Assembly (NCBI RefSeq): GCF_024679245.1
Contig: NC_090174.1
Span: forward strand, 16,166,933 to 16,230,932
Direction: 5' to 3'
Length of the DNA: 64,000 nucleotides
DNA from: Pseudorasbora parva
Lineage: Eukaryota; Chordata; Actinopteri; Cypriniformes; Gobionidae
The notes beneath the pieces were generated by a model. The model worked only from the letters and a program-made list of their open reading frames with translations. It did no database searches and had not been told where the DNA came from. Made by a program: the position numbers and the translations under genes. Of this stretch, positions 61,501-64,000 are shown one piece after another (the stretch's first letter is position 1; the number at the start of each line of letters is the position of its first letter).

Positions 61501-64000
61501 TTGATCTGTAGGCATATGTATTCCTCCAGTCGCGAGCCTGTGCACTTTATCTGACGGTTCAGGGTTAGGCCCGGCAGCTGCGCACGGACTGGGACTAAAA
61601 TAATTCAGACTGACAAAATAATAAAAATGACCTTCTTCTTTTAAATAATAATAAAATCAATAAAAACGACATTCTTCTTCTAAATAACAAGCGTCATTAA
61701 GAATAAAAATCATAATAATAATAAGAATCTTACAAATTGTCATGTAATTATTAATGTGAATGAATGGTTCTCCACATCACATCATCATCACTATTGTACA
61801 CCCCAATACATGCCGTGATACGAAATTAAATGATAATTGTTTCAAAACGTGCTGTAAAATAATGCATTGTGATGGTAATTTATCATCCAAACAGCTTTAA
61901 ACTGCTGGAGTGCGCTTCTCAACCTCCACACTATTAAGAGTACTCGTAATTTGGGTCCATATTTTGTTTTTGTAGGTGCCTTTAATCCCACTCTTTAAAC
62001 TCCCAAATAAAACAATTTCGGGTTTCTTTCCACTTCCCTGGTGATGGTCTCGATGGGCACGTCTCAATCATCTCACTAGTTCAGTAGTCAGGGCACTGAT
62101 AAGGGAGTCAGCCCATTCTTATGTCCTAATCAGTGCCCTGACTAGTGGAGTAGTGAGATGATTGAGCGCGCCTGATCTCCACGTCAGAGAAGTTTCGCTT
62201 CTTTGCCGTCTTCTGTTTGTCCATGGCATAAATGAGGGCGTGGAGGAGGCAGAGACTTGAATACATAGGGGCGTGTTATTCTAATGACGATCGTTTTCAG
62301 CCGCGGGATTTATTAAGGGCAAGTATTGCGTACACCTGGATTGCAGAGGTACGCACAGCTTCATAAATCAGGCGGTGAGAGGAGTGTAAGCATAATCTTA
62401 CGCCAACATATACACCAGTTTCTACGCAAGATTGATAAATGAGGGCCATTGTGAAGAGAAAGTTGAGAGACGCAAGACCCAACACTCTGGATGAGCGCAA
62501 GGCCACTATCAAAGCATCCTGGGCCTCCATAACACCTCAGCAGTGCCACAGGCTGATTGCCTCCATGCCACGCCGCATTGAAGCAAAATCATCAGTATTA
62601 AAACAATAAAAGACCTGAAATATTTCAGTTGGTGTGCAATGAATCTGTAATATATGAAAGTTTAATTTTTATCATTACATTATGGAAAATAATGAACTTT
62701 ATCACAATATGCAATTTTTTTTAGAAGGACCTGTATTTGGGGTGGAGCTATCAAAATAGGGCGGAAACCCCTTTTTGGGGATAGGGATGTGTTTGTTTTG
62801 GTGATTTGAAATATCAACAACCGTTACAAGATAGCAATTACCCCACCTTTAATACAATGGTTGGCAGAGCAAGTGTAAATAACATTGGCCAACAAGATGG
62901 GCTATGTGCACTTAGTGAAAATCAGTGTTAAACTAACTTTTAGTGGGTGGGCATTACATACCTACATCCTGCAGGTCTGCCTCAACAGTAGCAGGATAGT
63001 TGTAGATATCTCCATCAGGAGACAGAATGAAAGAGAAGACCCCAGAGAAAGTATATCTTCTTAACCGGTCTCCCAAATACTAAACCACAGATGGAGCAAG
63101 CATGCTTTATAATCACAGCAATAAAAAGGAATAACTTTAAATTTAAAAAAAACAAAAATATTTGAGACAAACAAATGTATGTGGTCCATCACCTTTTGTG
63201 AGATGAGTGGATGATAGAAGGGCATCTGAAACAGATACATGTATGTGTTGTTTGGGAAAGGGTTTTGAGAAAGACGAACACCAGTCCTTTCCATTTCCTC
63301 CCAGAGAACCAGCTGACCTCCTACGGTCACATTTCCCAGAGAAACATCATGAGGAAAACAGCACAAGGAGATGGAAAACTCTCCTTGAGAGGGCACAGTC
63401 CCTACGAGATAGAGAGAGAGAGAGATATAGACAAACACACACATGGCCTTATCATCAACAAGTAGGTGGTACCATGACACATAATCTGGCTATGTGAGAA
63501 AAGTAACGTAGCAGCTAGAGACGAATTTAAGTGGTTTGAATTGTGTTTCTCACTGTTAATAAGCATGACTGGTCGAGGCAGGTGATAAATGTTAAGATTT
63601 CTGAATGTTCGTTGCTGAGTCAAATTCCACACTGAATCCTCCCACTCACGCAACAGAAAGACGTCTACTAAATATGACTGAGAGTAATGTCCATCAATCA
63701 CGTGACTCTGACCGAGGAAAGGAGAAAGACAGTCATTAACAGAAACATTATATTTAGTTTATACGTAAAGTAAAAATTGACACATTTCAACTAAAAACTA
63801 GAAGGCATATGATCTCTGGGATACCTTGATAAATCCTCCTTCGGCACCAAAAGGAATACGGATCTCCAAAGTTCCGTTGTTGTTGTAAATCTTGTAGCCA
63901 CGCTGGTGGGCAACACACTCAGACAGGTAACGTCCCCCAACACCCAACTTGAGGCCCTTTTCTATGAAGGGAGGATTGACCAGAGGGGGAAGGTCACGTG
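52222..64000 (-). CDS. Zona-pellucida-type egg-coat protein (ZPAX-like), 3' part of gene
   Basis: Nine - strand exons join in frame: 63825-64000 (continues past the window), 63554-63707, 63193-63401, 62962-63079, 55413-55621, 55190-55304, 54912-55081, 54648-54745 and 52222-52513. All have GT donors and AG acceptors with matching phases. Repeated ZPAX-type modules come first, then a ZP-N domain with [25 protein letters not shown] and [16 protein letters not shown]. Such proteins build the vitelline envelope of fish eggs. The last exon runs to a stop at 52222-52224 without a recognisable ZP-C half, so the ZP module looks truncated or its final exons are lost. The family call is firm; the exact ZP class is inferred. 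Confidence 0.83.
52815..54217 (-). mobile_element. Tc1-like transposon, copy 2, near full length
   Basis: TA-flanked, 1403 bp, with the same ends as copy 1. It lies in the ZP intron between exons 54648-54745 and 52222-52513. It is the least interrupted of the three copies and gives the empty-site reference for the insertions in the other two. Confidence 0.92.
52908..53887 (-). pseudogene. Tc1-like transposase, copy 2
   Basis: The start [20 protein letters not shown] is followed by a helix-turn-helix. Then come [36 protein letters not shown] (first Asp), [40 protein letters not shown] and [11 protein letters not shown] (third acidic region). The C-terminus is [20 protein letters not shown]. 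Several small frameshifts are present, so it is probably inactive. Confidence 0.9.
54265..54600. mobile_element. hAT-type fragment (same family as 27235-27765)
   Basis: Inverted relative to 27235-27765, it shares AGAAATCTAGACGCACCCTAG-like ends, CGTGCTTCTAGTAAACACAG and GTTTCACCTTCGTTGCTCTGG. The far end is truncated near 54600. It lies close to the ZP exon at 54648. Confidence 0.7.
54648..55621 (-). CDS. ZP gene, middle exons (four)
   Basis: Exon 55413-55621 encodes [20 protein letters not shown] and [20 protein letters not shown]. Exon 55190-55304 begins [20 protein letters not shown] and ends [10 protein letters not shown], the link to the ZP module. Exon 54912-55081 carries the ZP-N start [15 protein letters not shown] and [10 protein letters not shown]. 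Exon 54648-54745 continues [20 protein letters not shown]. Acceptor and donor phases (0, 1, 0, 2) agree at every junction. Confidence 0.85.
55951..57722. mobile_element. hAT-type element, middle of the nest
   Basis: Ends TAGGGCTGGGAATCGATTCC and GGAATCGACCAGCCCTA are flanked by an exact 8-bp duplication GTGACAGC at 55943-55950 and 57723-57730. It has no transposase. Confidence 0.9.
56167..56852. mobile_element. MITE with CCGTATTTTCCGGACTATAA ends, inner element
   Basis: The ends CCGTATTTTCCGGACTATAA and the inverse at 56833-56852 are flanked by TA. The interior repeats TATAAGTCGCA several times. Similar MITEs occur in many vertebrates, which I recall from general knowledge. Confidence 0.88.
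58330..58422. mobile_element. Short hairpin MITE, 93 bp
   Basis: CAGCTCTGAAAAAAAAATCA and its inverse TTTTTTTTCCAGAGCTG, with GACCACTTAACA / TGTTAAGTGGTC inside, are flanked by TA. It lies within the 55677-58608 element. Confidence 0.85.
59985..61109. mobile_element. Non-autonomous hAT element inside Tc1 copy 3
   Basis: Ends CAGGGTTTTTCC and GGAAAAACCCTG are perfect inverted repeats. The right flank CACTGGTA matches the empty site in copy 2 (AAACCACTGGTAAATGG). The left flank is CACAGG, a mutated duplicate. No transposase is present. Confidence 0.85.
61204..62447. mobile_element. Harbinger-like MITE inside Tc1 copy 3
   Basis: The inverted ends GGCCCTCATTTATCAA and TTGATAAATGAGGGCC are flanked by ATT on both sides, a 3-bp duplication. 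A clear inner hairpin is at 62065-62166 (TCTCAATCATCTCACTAGT and inverse). No transposase is present. Confidence 0.8.
62065..62166. repeat. Internal stem-loop in the Harbinger-like MITE
   Basis: TCAATCATCTCACTAG..CAGTAGTCAGGGCACTGAT pairs with ATCAGTGCCCTGACTAGTGG..TAGTGAGATGATTGA around a loop of about 25 bases. Confidence 0.85.
62962..64000 (-). CDS. ZP gene, upstream exons (four)
   Basis: Exon 63825-64000 encodes [20 protein letters not shown] and [20 protein letters not shown]. Exon 63554-63707 begins [20 protein letters not shown]. Exon 63193-63401 encodes [20 protein letters not shown] and [16 protein letters not shown]. Exon 62962-63079 encodes [20 protein letters not shown]. These match the N-terminal repeated region of ZPAX-type egg-coat proteins, including conserved Cys and N-glycosylation sites (NGT, NVT). 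Their introns are short (about 110-150 bp). Confidence 0.85.

Larger units (their letters stand above)
59272..62586 (+). pseudogene. Tc1-like transposase in three pieces
   Basis: Piece 1 (59272-59984) starts [20 protein letters not shown], has a stop after GRKKGG, then [20 protein letters not shown] and [20 protein letters not shown]. Piece 2 (61110-61203) encodes [14 protein letters not shown] text and [10 protein letters not shown]. Piece 3 (62448-62586) ends at the ITPQQCHRL region. The last catalytic region is separated from the first by the hAT. Confidence 0.88.
58930..62733 (+). mobile_element. Tc1-like transposon, copy 3, with two insertions
   Basis: TA-flanked ends match copies 1 and 2. 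The transposase frame is on the + strand and is interrupted by a hAT element (59985-61109) and a Harbinger-like element (61204-62447). About 1.4 kb remains when those are discounted, the length of copy 2. It is in the large ZP intron. Confidence 0.92.

Noticed and set aside
63207..63497. + strand frames over 63207-63497
   Set aside because: They are antisense shadows of the ZP exon 63193-63401 and its neighbouring GA repeat.
1..64000. tRNA, rRNA or bacterial-type operons
   Set aside because: No cloverleaf, rRNA block, ribosome-binding-site spacing or dense co-directional genes were found; the DNA is of vertebrate type.

Overview
The window looks like nuclear DNA of a ray-finned fish, most likely a cyprinid (carp/zebrafish group). 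The evidence is vertebrate-type split genes with GT-AG introns, fish-type transposon families (Tc1, hAT, Harbinger, EnSpm/CACTA, TTAA-flanked elements, DIRS, L1, Ty3/Gypsy) and long AT, TTTA and GT microsatellites. The species call is inference.

Two host genes lie tail to tail. On the + strand, nine exons between 8657 and 44505 encode the C-terminal part of an ephexin-type Rho guanine-nucleotide exchange factor: most of the DH domain, the PH domain and a terminal SH3 domain, with a stop codon at 44503-44505. Its 5' exons are not visible and probably lie upstream of the window. On the - strand, nine exons between 64000 and 52222 encode a zona-pellucida-type (ZPAX-like) egg-coat protein. It enters from the right edge and ends at 52222, apparently without a ZP-C half. 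All junctions I could check keep the reading frame.

Almost everything else is mobile DNA, much of it nested. Positions 1-3444 hold the 3' end of a Ty3/Gypsy element: an integrase with D,D35E, one frameshift, and a 2.3-kb LTR carrying a 46-bp minisatellite of about 26 units. It sits in a TTAA element that ends at 3934. Positions 4300-8330 hold a TTAA-flanked, THAP-encoding (Kolobok-like) element with a 1.46-kb palindrome inside. In the 9.7-kb RhoGEF intron are a 1-kb TIR element with a MITE inside it, a second THAP remnant, and a DIRS retrotransposon (about 11600-18430) whose tyrosine recombinase is split by an EnSpm/CACTA element (14300-17419, TSD TCC).

The 20.4-kb RhoGEF intron (19724-40171) holds a TTAA element containing an L1 (20776-26070, 15-bp TSD), which in turn contains a Tc1 element (21898-23331). 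It also holds a Harbinger element whose transposase exon is cut by a hAT element, a second DIRS 5' fragment, a hAT transposase pseudogene on the - strand, another Tc1 element (36226-37750) and an L1 fragment on the - strand. A TA-flanked Tc1 element (40703-43227) with a TTAA insertion is in the next intron.

Between the genes, the ends of an old Tc1-like element (45080-50546) enclose a 1.65-kb TTAA element. The ZP gene introns hold two more copies of the same Tc1 family: 52815-54217, and 58930-62733 split by a hAT and a Harbinger-like MITE. They also hold a three-level nest (hAT 55677-58608, hAT 55951-57722, MITE 56167-56852) with exact or near-exact target duplications. I found no operon-like defence or biosynthetic system. 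The unusual content is the nesting, the LTR minisatellite, the palindromes and the odd 3' end of the ZP gene. RNA genes, CRISPR arrays and promoters were looked for and not supported.
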